Assembly: GCA_039933635.1 (NCBI GenBank)
Contig: JBDTNQ010000003.1
Span: 1 to 64,000 of the forward strand
Length of the DNA: 64,000 nucleotides
From: JBDTNQ01 sp039933635
GTDB taxonomy: Bacteria > Acidobacteriota > Vicinamibacteria > Vicinamibacterales > SCN-69-37
Direction: 5' to 3'
Made by a program: the position numbers and the translations under genes. The stretch's first letter is position 1; each line of letters starts with the position of its first letter. Positions 26,302-35,291 of this stretch are shown here, one piece after another. The notes below the pieces were generated by a model, which worked only from the letters and a program-made list of their open reading frames with translations, was not told the DNA's origin and did not search any database.

Positions 26302-29265
26302 ATGAAGCGCTCGTCATCGCGTTCGTCAACACGATCCGTCTGGTTCACGTTCGCGTTTCTCGTCGGCGTGCTGCTGTTCGCGGCGCTCGGTCAGGTCGTG
26401 AAGACGCAGGATGCGGGAGCGCCTCAGGCGCCCGCGCGGGGCGGTGGCGCAGGCGGCCGGGGCGTCATCCAGTCGGACGTCGTCGACTTCTCGCCCCGCA
26501 CGCCGTATCTGCCGCGCACAGCGGAGCAGGAACGGCTCGGCTTCAGGTTGCCGCCCGGCTATCGCATGGAACTCGTGGCATCGGATCCGAACGTCATCAG
26601 CCCTGCGGTGATCGCATTCGACGCTGATGGCCGGATGTACGTGAGCGAGCTCATCAGCTACATGGTTGACGCCGAAGGCAACGACGAGCATGCGGCTGCG
26701 AGCCGCATCAGCCGGTGGGAGAGCACCAAGCACGACGGCGTATTCGATCGGCACGTGGTGTTCGCTGACAACCTCGTGGCGCCGCGCCTGATCGTGCCGC
26801 TCCAGAGCGGGGTGATCCTCACGAGCGAAACCAATTCGGACGATTTGCTCAAGCTAAGCGATACGAACGGCGACGGCATCGCGGACAAGAAGGAAGTCGT
26901 CTTTACCGGTGTCGGCCAGGCGGGCGACGCCAACATCGAGCACCAGAAGGCCGGCCTGTTCTGGAATCTCGATAACTGGATGTACATGACGTACAACGCC
27001 TTCCGGATCCGCTGGACGCCGAACGGCTTCGTGCGCGAGCCGACCGGCCCGAACGGCGGCAGCTGGGGCCTGGCGTCTGACGATGACGGAAAGCCGTGGT
27101 TCGTGAACGCGGGTGCGGAGCGCGGGCCGGTGAACTTCCAGTACCCGATCGCGTACGGGGCGTTCTCGCCGTGTCCCGATCCGAACGGGCGAGGCGCTGG
27201 CGGACGCGGCGCCCAGCCTGCGGCAGCGACCACTCCGGACCCGAACTGCCCGACCGGTGTGCACGACGGATTCGAAGAAGGCTTCGCCACGGTGTGGCCC
27301 GCTCCCGGCATCGGCGACATGCAGGGCGGCATCAACCGTACGCGCATGCCGGCGCAGAATCTGAATCACTTCACGGCGGCGACGGGACCCGCGGTCGTGC
27401 GCGGCGATCGCCTTCCAGAGGACCTGCGCGGCAACCTGCTCTTCACCGAACCGGTGGGGCGACTGATCCGTCGCGCGAAAATCGAGAACGACGGCGGTCT
27501 GATTGTTCTTCACAATGCCTATCCCGGCGCGGAGTTCCTGACGAGTGAAGATCAGTTGTTCCGGCCCGTCGCGATCGCAAACGGACCGGACGGCACGGTC
27601 TACATCGCGGACATGTACCACGGCATCATTCAGGAACGTCAGTGGTCGGGACCCGGAACCTATCTCCGGGCGCGCATCGAGCAGTATCAACTCGACAAGG
27701 TCGCCAGGCACGGCCGGATCTGGCGTCTGCGGTACGACGGCCGTCCGGCGATGGCGACCACCGAGACGAACCCCGGGCAACCGGCGATCCCGACGATCCA
27801 GCCGGATTTCGCGGCACCCGCGCTGTACAGCCAGACTCCTGCGCAACTGGTTGCGACGCTGACGCATTCGAACGGCTGGCGCCGCGACATGGCGCAGGAA
27901 CTCCTGATTCTCAAACAGGACAAATCGGTCGTGCCGGCGCTGCAGCAGATGGCGCGCTCGTCGGACAACTTGCTGGCGCGCTTCCATGCGCTGTGGACGC
28001 TCGAAGGGCTCGGCGCTCTCGACGCACCGCTCGTCCGCGAGGCCATGAAGGATCCGAATCCACGCATGCGCATCCAGGGCATTCGCGCGAGCGAGACGCT
28101 CTACAAGGCGGGCAACCGCACGCTGGCGGACGACTATCGCGCGCTTGTCAAGGACGGCGACCCCAATGTCGTCATCCAGTCGATGTTGACGATGAACCTG
28201 TTCAAGCTGCCGGATGCGGCGACCTTGATCAAGGCGGCACAGGCATCGACCAAGGCGCGAGGCGTGGCGCTCGTCGCGGCGAACCTGCTCGCGCCGCCGA
28301 CGGCCGTCGTCGGCGCCGGTGGACGCAGCGGCGCCCCGGTGTTCACCACGGAAGAACAGCAGTCGATCCAGCAGGGCAGCCAGGTTTTCGACAACGTGTG
28401 TTTCGGGTGCCACGCGCCTGATGGCCGCGGTGAGCCGCTCGCCGGTGCGCCGCCCGGAACGACGCAGGCTCCGGCCCTCGCAGGAGCCCCGCGCGTGCAG
28501 GCTCATCGTGACTACGTGATCAAAGTACTGCTGAAAGGTTTGACTGGCCCGCTGGATGGCAAGACCTACTCGCAGGTCATGATTCCGATGGGCGACAACA
28601 GCGACGCGTGGATCGCCGGCGTGGCCTCGTACATTCGGACCGGTTTCGGCAATGTCGGCGGCGCGGTGAGCGTGGCCGACGTGGCGCGCGTCCGCGCCGC
28701 GACCGCGGCCCGAAAGACCCCGTGGACCTTGCCGGAGCTCGAACCGACGATCCCGCGCATCGTCGACTCGCAAGGATTGAGACTTTCGGCGAGTCATAAC
28801 AGCGCGACCGCCGCCGGAGCGACCACCGTCCGTGGATGGAATTCAGGCCAGCCGCAGGCCGCCGGCATGTGGATACAGGTCGAGCTGCCGTCGGCGCTTA
28901 CGGTGACTGAGCTGCAGTTCGACTCGACGGCGATCCCGGGGCTCGGTGGTGGCAGTGGCCCTGGGCGCGGTGCGGCGCCAGCCGCTACGGCCGCGGCTGG
29001 AGCGGCGGCGGCTGCGCCCGCGCCGGCGGCTCCGCCGCCCGTGTCGGACTATCCGCGCGGCTACAGCGTGACGACGTCGCTAGATGGCACCACCTGGGGC
29101 AAGCCAGTCGCACAAGGCAAGGGGAGCGCGTCGCACATGGCCGTCGTGCTGCCGCCCACGCGCGCCAAGTTCATCCGGATCAGTCAGACCGACACGATGT
29201 CGAATCCTCCGAACTGGTCGATGTCGGTCCTGCGTGTCTATGAGGTGCCGAGCGGCGCGCGATAG
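26302..29265 (+). CDS. PVC-type membrane-bound dehydrogenase with haem c and discoidin-like domain
   Basis: Exported protein of 987 residues. The ATG at 26302 follows GAGGTG and opens a signal anchor (WFTFAFLVGVLLFAALGQ). Residues about 60-480 match the soluble-glucose-dehydrogenase-like propeller seen in planctomycete-type putative membrane-bound dehydrogenases (LPPGYRMELVASDPNVISPA and FTEPVGRLIRRAKI). HEAT-like helices follow (about 520-650). A cytochrome c site C700-F-G-C703-H704 comes next, then a C-terminal F5/8-type discoidin-like sandwich. Low-complexity Gly/Ala/Arg inserts lie near residues 50, 300 and 895. Likely a periplasmic oxidoreductase that passes electrons to its own haem; substrate unknown. 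Confidence 0.85.
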   Translation: MKRSSSRSSTRSVWFTFAFLVGVLLFAALGQVVKTQDAGAPQAPARGGGAGGRGVIQSDVVDFSPRTPYLPRTAEQERLGFRLPPGYRMELVASDPNVISPAVIAFDADGRMYVSELISYMVDAEGNDEHAAASRISRWESTKHDGVFDRHVVFADNLVAPRLIVPLQSGVILTSETNSDDLLKLSDTNGDGIADKKEVVFTGVGQAGDANIEHQKAGLFWNLDNWMYMTYNAFRIRWTPNGFVREPTGPNGGSWGLASDDDGKPWFVNAGAERGPVNFQYPIAYGAFSPCPDPNGRGAGGRGAQPAAATTPDPNCPTGVHDGFEEGFATVWPAPGIGDMQGGINRTRMPAQNLNHFTAATGPAVVRGDRLPEDLRGNLLFTEPVGRLIRRAKIENDGGLIVLHNAYPGAEFLTSEDQLFRPVAIANGPDGTVYIADMYHGIIQERQWSGPGTYLRARIEQYQLDKVARHGRIWRLRYDGRPAMATTETNPGQPAIPTIQPDFAAPALYSQTPAQLVATLTHSNGWRRDMAQELLILKQDKSVVPALQQMARSSDNLLARFHALWTLEGLGALDAPLVREAMKDPNPRMRIQGIRASETLYKAGNRTLADDYRALVKDGDPNVVIQSMLTMNLFKLPDAATLIKAAQASTKARGVALVAANLLAPPTAVVGAGGRSGAPVFTTEEQQSIQQGSQVFDNVCFGCHAPDGRGEPLAGAPPGTTQAPALAGAPRVQAHRDYVIKVLLKGLTGPLDGKTYSQVMIPMGDNSDAWIAGVASYIRTGFGNVGGAVSVADVARVRAATAARKTPWTLPELEPTIPRIVDSQGLRLSASHNSATAAGATTVRGWNSGQPQAAGMWIQVELPSALTVTELQFDSTAIPGLGGGSGPGRGAAPAATAAAGAAAAAPAPAAPPPVSDYPRGYSVTTSLDGTTWGKPVAQGKGSASHMAVVLPPTRAKFIRISQTDTMSNPPNWSMSVLRVYEVPSGAR

Positions 29266-29292
29266 CGGACAGGCTGCCAGGAGGGCTGCCAG

Positions 29293-29467
29293 GAGACCGG
29301 GTCCTTTAAGAGACCCGGTCTCGATGGCGCACAGGTTGTGCCAGGAGTGCAGATTCTGCGTACATCTCGCCAGATTCACTGCAAGAAGTGCGCTCCGAGA
29401 CCGTTTTGCCCGCCTCGTCTTGGGGCCGCCGAACGATGAGACCGGGTCTCTTAAGACACCCGGTCTT
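29293..29467. repeat. Composite intergenic element B, relative of element A
   Basis: Two nested palindromes (29293-29322 and 29438-29467) bound an interior with a hairpin (GGCGCA/TGTGCC, about 29326-29342) and the words GTGCAGATTCTGCGTAC and GCAAGAAGTGCGC in the same order as element A. The hairpin differs in bases from A but keeps pairing. It lies between the dehydrogenase and the RRM gene, both on the plus strand. Confidence 0.8.
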
Positions 29468-29713
29468 GTTTGTGGTCGCTGTTCTGCTTCGCCGGCAGTT
29501 CCCATCCGCGATCCGTGTTACGATCGGGTGGTCAGGTGGTAGAAAGCCTCTGCTGCAGCCCGCGTCCAAGTCGAAAGCAGTTCGTCTCGCTTCCCTCCGC
29601 AGCGTGATCGCTTAGCACTTCAGCCGAACCCATCAACGATCCATTCGGATCCAGATCACACAGTCCCTACTGCTCCGGATCTTCTTGCCGGGGCGAAAGC
29701 GAGAATGATACTC

Positions 29714-30040
29714 ATGGCCAGAAAACTCTACGTCGGCAACTTTCCCTACGACACGACCGACCAGGATCTGCGCACCCTCTTTGCAGACTCGGGCGAGATC
29801 GAAAGCGTGAACATGATGACCGACCAGGCCACCGGTCGCGGGCGCGGATTTGCGTTCGTCGAGATGATGACCGACGAGGCCGCCCAGGCGGCGATTCGTA
29901 ACCTCAACAACCACGACCTCGGCGGGCGCGCGCTGACGGTGAACGAAGCGCGTCCCAAGACCAACTCGGGCGGCGGTGGCTACGGTGGCGGCGGCTACGG
30001 TGGTGGCGGCGGGTCGCGCCGGTCCGAGCCGCGCTGGTAG
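29714..30040 (+). CDS. RRM-domain RNA-binding protein with Gly-rich tail
   Basis: Protein of 108 residues. A single RRM covers about 3-80 with RNP2 KLYVGN (4-9) and RNP1 GRGRGFAFVE (41-50), followed by a Gly/Tyr tail (GGGGYGGGGYGGGGG) and a basic end. This matches the small bacterial RRM proteins, often cold-responsive RNA chaperones, related in form to cyanobacterial Rbp proteins. The ATG at 29714 gives the standard start; another three codons upstream is possible. The leader of over 200 bases after element B might hold regulatory structure, though none is obvious. Confidence 0.92.
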   Translation: MARKLYVGNFPYDTTDQDLRTLFADSGEIESVNMMTDQATGRGRGFAFVEMMTDEAAQAAIRNLNNHDLGGRALTVNEARPKTNSGGGGYGGGGYGGGGGSRRSEPRW

Positions 30041-30071
30041 TTCGAGCGCAGCCACCGGTTGTCGCGGCGGA

Positions 30072-30109
30072 CGGGAGTCGTGGATCAGCGCCGCTGATCC
30101 CGGCTCCCG
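30072..30109. terminator. Long hairpin downstream of the RRM gene
   Basis: CGGGAG pairs with CTCCCG outside GGATCAGC/GCTGATCC, giving a two-part stem with a three-base loop, 32 bases after the RRM stop. There is no T-run, so it may be a 3'-end stabiliser rather than an intrinsic terminator. Confidence 0.5.
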
Positions 30110-30118
30110 ACTGCTGTA

Positions 30119-30140
30119 CCCCGGACCTGAAGGTCCGGGG
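30119..30140. repeat. REP-like hairpin with ACCTGAAGGT core
   Basis: A perfect 10-bp stem (CCCCGGACCT and its complement) around GA, followed by CTTCC. The core and 3' flank match the hairpin at 13626. Confidence 0.7.
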
Positions 30141-30191
30141 CTTCCAACACGACGAGGGCCGGGACTCCCAGGACAATGAGGCCGCGCGTGT

Positions 30192-30767
30192 CTATCGCAC
30201 GTAGTGCAGTCCCACGACGCCCGTCGGGTAAGGAGACGCGGACTTCAGCGTGAAACCCGTGTGCGCGGTGTCATCCCAGATGCGCTTGCCGCGGCCCAGC
30301 GTCACCGGATAGAGCAGCAGATGCAGTTCGTCCACCAGGTCATGCGCGAGCAACGCGCGCACGAGCTGGCTGCTGCCGTCCGTGAGGATCGTCTTTCCCG
30401 GTTCGGCCTTCAGCGCCCGCACGCGCTCGACGACGTCGTCGCGGATGATCGTGGTGTCGCGCCAGATCGGCGTCTCGAGCGTGCGCGAGACAACGTATTT
30501 CCTGGGCGTGTTCATCATGTCGCCGAACGGATCGCCCGCGGGCATCGGCTCGAAGGCCCTTCCGTGAATCTCGTAGGTTCGACGGCCGAGCAGGAACGAA
30601 TCGACATCCTGCATCAGCGCGCCGAAGCTGGCGCCGATGTCGTTGTGCCAGTACGGCAGCGTCCAGCCGCCGTGCTCGAACCCGCCATCCCGATCCTCAT
30701 CCTTGCCACCCGGCGCCTGCATGACGCCATCCAAGGACACGAACTCAGACACCACCAACTTCCGCAT
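30192..30767 (-). CDS. Dihydrofolate-reductase-family (RibD C-terminal-like) protein
   Basis: Cytosolic protein of 191 residues with the RibD_C/DHFR-like fold, which binds NAD(P)H. The start at 30767 gives the family N-terminus MRKLVVSEFVSLDGVMQAPGG. Other family segments are FLLGRRTYE, KYVVSRTLETPIW, ILTDGSSQLVRALLAHDLVDE and LYPVTLGRGKRIW. Most relatives are uncharacterised and this one has no pathway context. An upstream in-frame start would add a basic stretch not seen in relatives. Confidence 0.88.
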   Translation of the reverse strand: MRKLVVSEFVSLDGVMQAPGGKDEDRDGGFEHGGWTLPYWHNDIGASFGALMQDVDSFLLGRRTYEIHGRAFEPMPAGDPFGDMMNTPRKYVVSRTLETPIWRDTTIIRDDVVERVRALKAEPGKTILTDGSSQLVRALLAHDLVDELHLLLYPVTLGRGKRIWDDTAHTGFTLKSASPYPTGVVGLHYVR

Positions 30768-30907
30768 TTGCCTGCTCTCCCAAACGACGGGCGCCCCATA
30801 CGCCCCTCTCACTACACGTCGAACGGGGACGGCTGCGATCGACATGGCTCGAGGTGCGGTCCGGGTACCAGCGGGTCTCGCATCATGAATGACTGGCGCT
30901 ACCTCGT

Positions 30908-31732
30908 CTACGGCGCGCCGACGACGCCTAGGAGCTCGATCTCGAAGATCAGCGTGGAGCCGCCGGGAATCGATGGGTTTCCGTCGTCACCATAGGCCAG
31001 GTTCGACGGGCACACGAGGCGCGACTTTCCGCCGACCTTCATGAGCTGCACGCCTTCGGTCCAGCAAGGAATGACGCGGCCGAGGGCGAACTCGGCAGGT
31101 TCGTTGCGCTTGTACGAGCTGTCGAACTCCGTCCCGTTGACGAGCGTGCCCCGGTACTGGACACGCACGGTGTCCCCCGACTTCGGCGACGTGCCGGTGC
31201 CGGACGAGATCTCGCGATAGACGAGCCCCGAGGACGTCTTCACCGCGCCCATCTCCGTGGCCGCGTTCGCCAGGTACGCGGCCGACGCAGCCTTCTCGCG
31301 AACGACCATGCGCTCCCCGCGCGCGGTGGCGAACGGCTCGATCTTCGGTCCCCACTCATCGATGTCGATGGCGGGCTTGCCGCGCGCGGCGTCGGTCAGT
31401 GCGCGCTTGAGGACGTCGAGTTCCGGTGCACTGAGATCGAACTGGTTTATCGAACGCTGCACCAGAAGGCCAAGCGCGTAGACGACCTTCTCATCGTTGG
31501 TCATGGGAGCGGGGGGCATGGGAGCGGTTGCGGCTGCGGCAGGCTTGGCCGCCGTGGACGCGGGCCTGCGCGTCGCTGGCTTCCCGGCGGCGGGCGCTGT
31601 GGCGGCAGGCTTTGCCGCGGTGGCCGGCGCCTTTGGCGTCTGCGCCGTCGTCGGCGCCTTCGGAGTCGCGGCCGGTGCCTGTGCAACAAGCGCCGCGGGA
31701 ATCAGTGTGAGGATGACTGCCAGTCGAAGCAT
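30908..31732 (-). CDS. Exported FKBP-type peptidyl-prolyl isomerase
   Basis: Periplasmic prolyl isomerase of 274 residues. A signal peptide (MLRLAVILTLIPAALVAQA) is followed by a 55-residue low-complexity linker of Ala, Pro, Lys and Thr, an FKBP N-terminal dimerisation-like helical region (about 80-150) and the FKBP domain (about 165-270) with GDTVRVQYRGTLVNGTEFDSSY, WTEGVQLMKVGGKSRLVCPSNLAYG and IPGGSTLIFEIELL. The canonical Phe-Ala-x-Gly and Ile-Pro contacts are mostly present. Likely a folding factor similar in plan to FkpA/Mip. Confidence 0.92.
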   Translation of the reverse strand: MLRLAVILTLIPAALVAQAPAATPKAPTTAQTPKAPATAAKPAATAPAAGKPATRRPASTAAKPAAAATAPMPPAPMTNDEKVVYALGLLVQRSINQFDLSAPELDVLKRALTDAARGKPAIDIDEWGPKIEPFATARGERMVVREKAASAAYLANAATEMGAVKTSSGLVYREISSGTGTSPKSGDTVRVQYRGTLVNGTEFDSSYKRNEPAEFALGRVIPCWTEGVQLMKVGGKSRLVCPSNLAYGDDGNPSIPGGSTLIFEIELLGVVGAP

Positions 31733-31812
31733 CCGTCCAGCCTAGCATCCGGACAGGCTGGAACCCTATGGAGGCATAATCGATTGCGCGATTGTGCAAG
31801 GAGAACACGACT

Positions 31813-32655
31813 ATGAGCGAGCGAACGATCTTAATTACCGGTGTCACCGGCAAACAGGGTGGCGCGACGGCGCGGGCACTTCAGGGCAAGGAGTTTCACC
31901 TTCGTGGACTCACGCGGAGGCCCCACAGCGACGAGGCGCGCGCCCTTCGCAATCTGGGTATCGACATCGTCGAGGGCGATCTGAACGATGAGGCGTCCCT
32001 GCGGCGGGCGCTGACCGGGGCCTGGGGCGTGTATGCGGTGCAGAATACCTGGGAAGCCGGAGTCGACGGCGAAGAGGTTCAGGGGCACCGGATCGCCCGG
32101 CTGGCTCACGACGCTCACGTGCAGCACTTCGTGTATGCGTCGGTCGGGTCCGCGCATCGCAAGACGGGCATTCCGCATTTCGACAACAAGTTCCGTGTCG
32201 AAGAAACCGTTCGATCTCTCGGGTTCCCGAGCTACACGATCATCCGGCCGGTGTTCTTCATGGAGAACCTCGTGTCGCCGTGGTTCCTGAATGGCGATGC
32301 CATCTGCGCGGCCATGAAACCGACGACCGTGTTGCAGATGATTGCCGTCGATGACATCGGTCAGTACGGCGCGCTGGCATTCACGGATGCGAGGTTGAAG
32401 AACCGCGAACTGGATATTGCGGGCGACGCCGTGACGATGCCGGAGGCGGCGCGCGTGCTTGGAGCCGCGATGGGGAAGCCACTGTCATTCGTGGAGGTGC
32501 CGCTCGCCGACGTCCGCAAGAACAGCGAGGACCTGGCGATCATGCTCGAGTGGTTCGGCGACGTGGGATACGACGCCGACATCGAGAAACACGCAGCCGA
32601 GTTCGGCGTCACGCCGACGTCGCTCGTCGCCTGGGCGGCGCGGTTGAAGGGGTAG
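31813..32655 (+). CDS. NmrA-like NAD(P)-binding protein
   Basis: Atypical short-chain dehydrogenase of 280 residues. The dinucleotide loop ITGVTGKQGG lies at about 7-16, and the NmrA-family segments GLTRRPHSDEARALRNLG, VEGDLNDEASLRRAL and HFDNKFRVEETVRSLGFPSYTIIRP follow. The Tyr-x3-Lys catalytic pair is replaced by the His-x4-Lys region HFDNK, typical of non-catalytic redox sensors of this group. AAGGAG precedes the start at 31813. Function in the cell cannot be read from the context. Confidence 0.88.
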   Translation: MSERTILITGVTGKQGGATARALQGKEFHLRGLTRRPHSDEARALRNLGIDIVEGDLNDEASLRRALTGAWGVYAVQNTWEAGVDGEEVQGHRIARLAHDAHVQHFVYASVGSAHRKTGIPHFDNKFRVEETVRSLGFPSYTIIRPVFFMENLVSPWFLNGDAICAAMKPTTVLQMIAVDDIGQYGALAFTDARLKNRELDIAGDAVTMPEAARVLGAAMGKPLSFVEVPLADVRKNSEDLAIMLEWFGDVGYDADIEKHAAEFGVTPTSLVAWAARLKG

Positions 32656-32667
32656 GTCCGCGTACCT

Positions 32668-33033
32668 TCAGGCCCGCTTGAGCCTGAGCCTGCCGTAAGC
32701 GATGAATCCGGCGAAGGCCGCCACGACGAGCCAGTAGATCACGGAGCCTTGGTCTTCATAACCGGACGTCAGGTTCAATCCGGTGAAGACCAGCATCTCC
32801 GTGGCAATACCGATCGCGGCGATGGGAGCCAGGATGGCGAAGCGACGCCCGATCGCCGGGGCGATCAGGCCGAGGCTGCAGAGCACCTCGAGGCCGATCA
32901 AGGTCAGCCAGATGCCGTGAGGAATCGCCGACAGCGAGGGCACGGTCTGCTCGGAGTTCGTGAGCTTCCACGCCGCGCCCGTGGCGGTGTGCAAGGCGAG
33001 TAGGACTTGAAAAATCCATAAGAGCACGGTCAC
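32668..33033 (-). CDS. DoxX-like membrane protein
   Basis: Membrane protein of 121 residues with four helices (about 2-20, 42-60, 66-88 and 96-114). The N-terminal WIFQVLLALHTATGAAWKL and the central GLEVLCSLGLIAPAIGRRFAILAPIAAIGIATEMLV match DoxX-like small proteins. It converges on the NmrA gene. Its promoter region on the other side abuts the candidate RNA at 33226. Confidence 0.8.
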   Translation of the reverse strand: MTVLLWIFQVLLALHTATGAAWKLTNSEQTVPSLSAIPHGIWLTLIGLEVLCSLGLIAPAIGRRFAILAPIAAIGIATEMLVFTGLNLTSGYEDQGSVIYWLVVAAFAGFIAYGRLRLKRA

Positions 33034-33213
33034 GGCTGTCTCCAGAAAACATTGAAAACACTACTGAGGAGCGGGTTCATTATCCGACGGCCCCGCGCCA
33101 ACCTCGCGACCATGGTTAGGCGTGGCGACCCTGCTCTGGCTGTTGTGAGCCCCTGGGATGGAAGTTGGCGCTCGACACCCAGCCGGCGGCTCGCGAAGAG
33201 CAAGCCCCTGTGG

Positions 33214-33219
33214 TATAGT
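33214..33219 (+). promoter_or_regulatory. Candidate -10 element TATAGT
   Basis: A near-consensus -10 hexamer seven bases before the first stem of the candidate RNA. The -35 region is weak (around TCGCGA), so the promoter call depends on the downstream structure and terminator. Confidence 0.45.
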
Positions 33220-33225
33220 CTCCTT

Positions 33226-33340
33226 GCGCGGTGAGTTGACGAGCTTGATGGGCCGCGCCACGGTGGGTATACCGTTGGTAGAGTGAACCATCTAAGCCGA
33301 TTCTCTGGCCCTGCGACTCCCGTCGTTGGGCCCTTTTTGT
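33226..33340 (+). ncRNA. Candidate independent small RNA, about 115 nt
   Basis: It starts one helical turn after TATAGT. The predicted elements are a 6-bp stem (GCGCGG at 33226 with CCGCGC at 33253), a 5-bp stem (ACGGT at 33260 with ACCGT at 33271), a single-stranded stretch and a terminator hairpin. No start codon with a ribosome site is present, and transcription ends before the convergent esterase gene. It does not match 6S, SRP, tmRNA or a riboswitch I know. Acidobacterial RNA motifs such as Acido-1 or Acido-Lenti-1 should be compared. Confidence 0.5.
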
Positions 33341-33343
33341 TTT
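33306..33343 (+). terminator. Intrinsic terminator of the candidate RNA
   Basis: GGCCC pairs with GGGCC around an inner CGAC/GTCG stem and is followed by CTTTTTGTTTT. This is the best intrinsic terminator on the plus strand of the window. Confidence 0.8.
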
Positions 33344-33488
33344 AGGCGCCGCGTCCCCGGCGAGCGCCCGTGCTCGTCCTTTGAGCTGCACCGACAAACC
33401 ATCACGCGGACGTCCCCAATGACGCGCGCCGGATGGGTTCCGCCTCGCGACTGGATTCCGCCGCTGCAGGCTCCGTCTCGACCTCGTT

Positions 33489-35090
33489 TCACCGCCCGGG
33501 AGCCGTCGGTGCGGCGCCAGCGCCGCGACCTGCGCCACCGCGGCCGGGAGCGGCGGGCGGCTTGCCGGCCGCGATGACCGCGTCAGCGCCGGCGGGCACG
33601 GCTCGCGTCACGGCGACCTGGTCGCCGAGATCCATGAGCGCCTTGTTCTCGGCCGTCATCGCGGGCCACCTCGGGAGCGATGCGCCATTCGGATCGCCGG
33701 TCTTCACGAAGTTCGCCACGTACGACGAGAACTGATCCGCCAGCCGGTGATCGACGTCGGTGAAGGTCCGCCCTGGTGAGAGGTGGAGCGTGTTGAACTC
33801 GTACGTGACGTCGGACGTGTGAAACGCGCCGTACCGTGCGGACTCGGGGCCGGGTTCGACGTGCGTGAATAGATAGGCGAACACAGGTTTCGTCCCACCG
33901 CGTACCGCCAGCCAGTCCACGAGCTTCAGGTTGAAACCGCGATCGACGGCTTCGCGCTGAGCGGAACGTGCGGCCTCTTGGTCCGTGCCGCCCGGATAGA
34001 ACTTCAGGAACTCGGCGGCCCGATCGCCATAGCGTTCCGCGACCTCGGCCCTCCAGCTCTCGGCCGTTACTGGCGCCCGCGATACGAAGAGGTCGTTCAG
34101 CGTGTAGCCCGTCATCACCGGCACATCGCTCACGAACACGCGCGGACCGGACTCGGGGATGATGCGGCCATCCGCGACCAGTCCGCCGCGCCCGCCAGCA
34201 CTGTTGGCTTGTGCGGCCGGCAACGCGCGCGCGTCCTTGATGGAGGCGAGGCCCGCGCGTCCGAAGGCGGCCAGGGTCGCCTGCTCGGCGGTCACGCGCG
34301 GCGTGTAGTTACCGTTCGTGCCGGGCGCAGCCGGGCTTTGGACGATGGCGCCGCGAAACAGGCCTCGTGCCGCTGGTGAGAGCAACAGCGCCTGCTCGGA
34401 CATCGCGCCAGCCGACTGACCTGCGATTGTGACCTTCGCCGGATCGCCGCCGAACGCTTTGATGTTGTCGTGAACCCACTGGAGCGCGGCGATCTGATCC
34501 TGGATGCCATAGTTTCCCGACGCGCCGCCTTGCTCGGCTGTCAGCTCGGGATGCGTCATGAAGCCGAGGCTGCCGACGCGGTAGTTCACGTTGACGACGA
34601 CAAGGCCCTTCTTCGCGAGGTTGACGCCGTTGTAGACGGCAACGGCCCCGGAGCCCTCGTTGAAGCCGCCGCCATAGATATAGAAGTGCACGGGCAGGTT
34701 CGCGGCCGGGCGCGCGGCGCCCGTGAGCGCGGCCGGCGTCCAGATGTTGAGAAACAGGCAGTCTTCCGACACGCCTGGCGCCTCCGGGCTCATGTATTCA
34801 CTGGTCCACTGGGCAGCCCCGGCGGATCTGAGGGTCTGCGTGCAAGCCGCGCCGAAGGTCTTCGCCGCACGCGGCTGCGCGCCCCAGTTTGCGGGCGGCT
34901 TCGGCGGAGCCCATCGCAGCGCGCCGACCGGCGGCGCGGCAAACGGCACGCCCAGAAACGCGCTCACGCCGTTGTCTGTCGTACCTTCCAGCACGCCCTG
35001 GGCAACCGTCGCACGCGGGTCAGCGGCCCGCGCCGCAAGGCCCAGACTCATCGCCGTGGCTGCCGCCACGAGAACCGCCAGTTGTCTCAT
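33489..35090 (-). CDS. Exported type-B carboxylesterase with Gly/Arg/Ala-rich tail
   Basis: Serine hydrolase of 533 residues. A Sec signal peptide (LAVLVAAATAMSLGLAARA) is followed by the family pattern SEDCLFLNIWTPA, the oxyanion-hole YGGGF (about 139-143), Ser226 in GQSAGAM and the later GDPNGASLPRWPAM end region. The last 20 residues are low complexity (PGRGGAGRGAGAAPTAPGR), like inserts in other exported proteins here. It shares the fold but not the TAT signal of the esterase at 10.5 kb. Substrate unknown. Confidence 0.9.
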   Translation of the reverse strand: MRQLAVLVAAATAMSLGLAARAADPRATVAQGVLEGTTDNGVSAFLGVPFAAPPVGALRWAPPKPPANWGAQPRAAKTFGAACTQTLRSAGAAQWTSEYMSPEAPGVSEDCLFLNIWTPAALTGAARPAANLPVHFYIYGGGFNEGSGAVAVYNGVNLAKKGLVVVNVNYRVGSLGFMTHPELTAEQGGASGNYGIQDQIAALQWVHDNIKAFGGDPAKVTIAGQSAGAMSEQALLLSPAARGLFRGAIVQSPAAPGTNGNYTPRVTAEQATLAAFGRAGLASIKDARALPAAQANSAGGRGGLVADGRIIPESGPRVFVSDVPVMTGYTLNDLFVSRAPVTAESWRAEVAERYGDRAAEFLKFYPGGTDQEAARSAQREAVDRGFNLKLVDWLAVRGGTKPVFAYLFTHVEPGPESARYGAFHTSDVTYEFNTLHLSPGRTFTDVDHRLADQFSSYVANFVKTGDPNGASLPRWPAMTAENKALMDLGDQVAVTRAVPAGADAVIAAGKPPAAPGRGGAGRGAGAAPTAPGR

Positions 35091-35291
35091 GGGCGCATTC
35101 TGCGGGAGCCGTCGCGGGTTGTCTACTTGAGATCACGTGTCCGGCAGCCGCTTGAACACCTGCCGTCGCTGGGCATCCTGAAGGTGCCCGAGCGCGCTCG
35201 GCGCCGAACCGGCCGTTCGCCGCGTCCACGGTGGCATATCGGCGCTCTTCTGTCGTACCTTTGGTGACCAAACATCTTGCGAGGGAACCCA

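Noticed and set aside
26013..26348. Minus-strand frame of 111 codons upstream of the dehydrogenase gene
   Set aside because: Arginine-rich, crosses the start of a well supported gene and has no recognisable domain.
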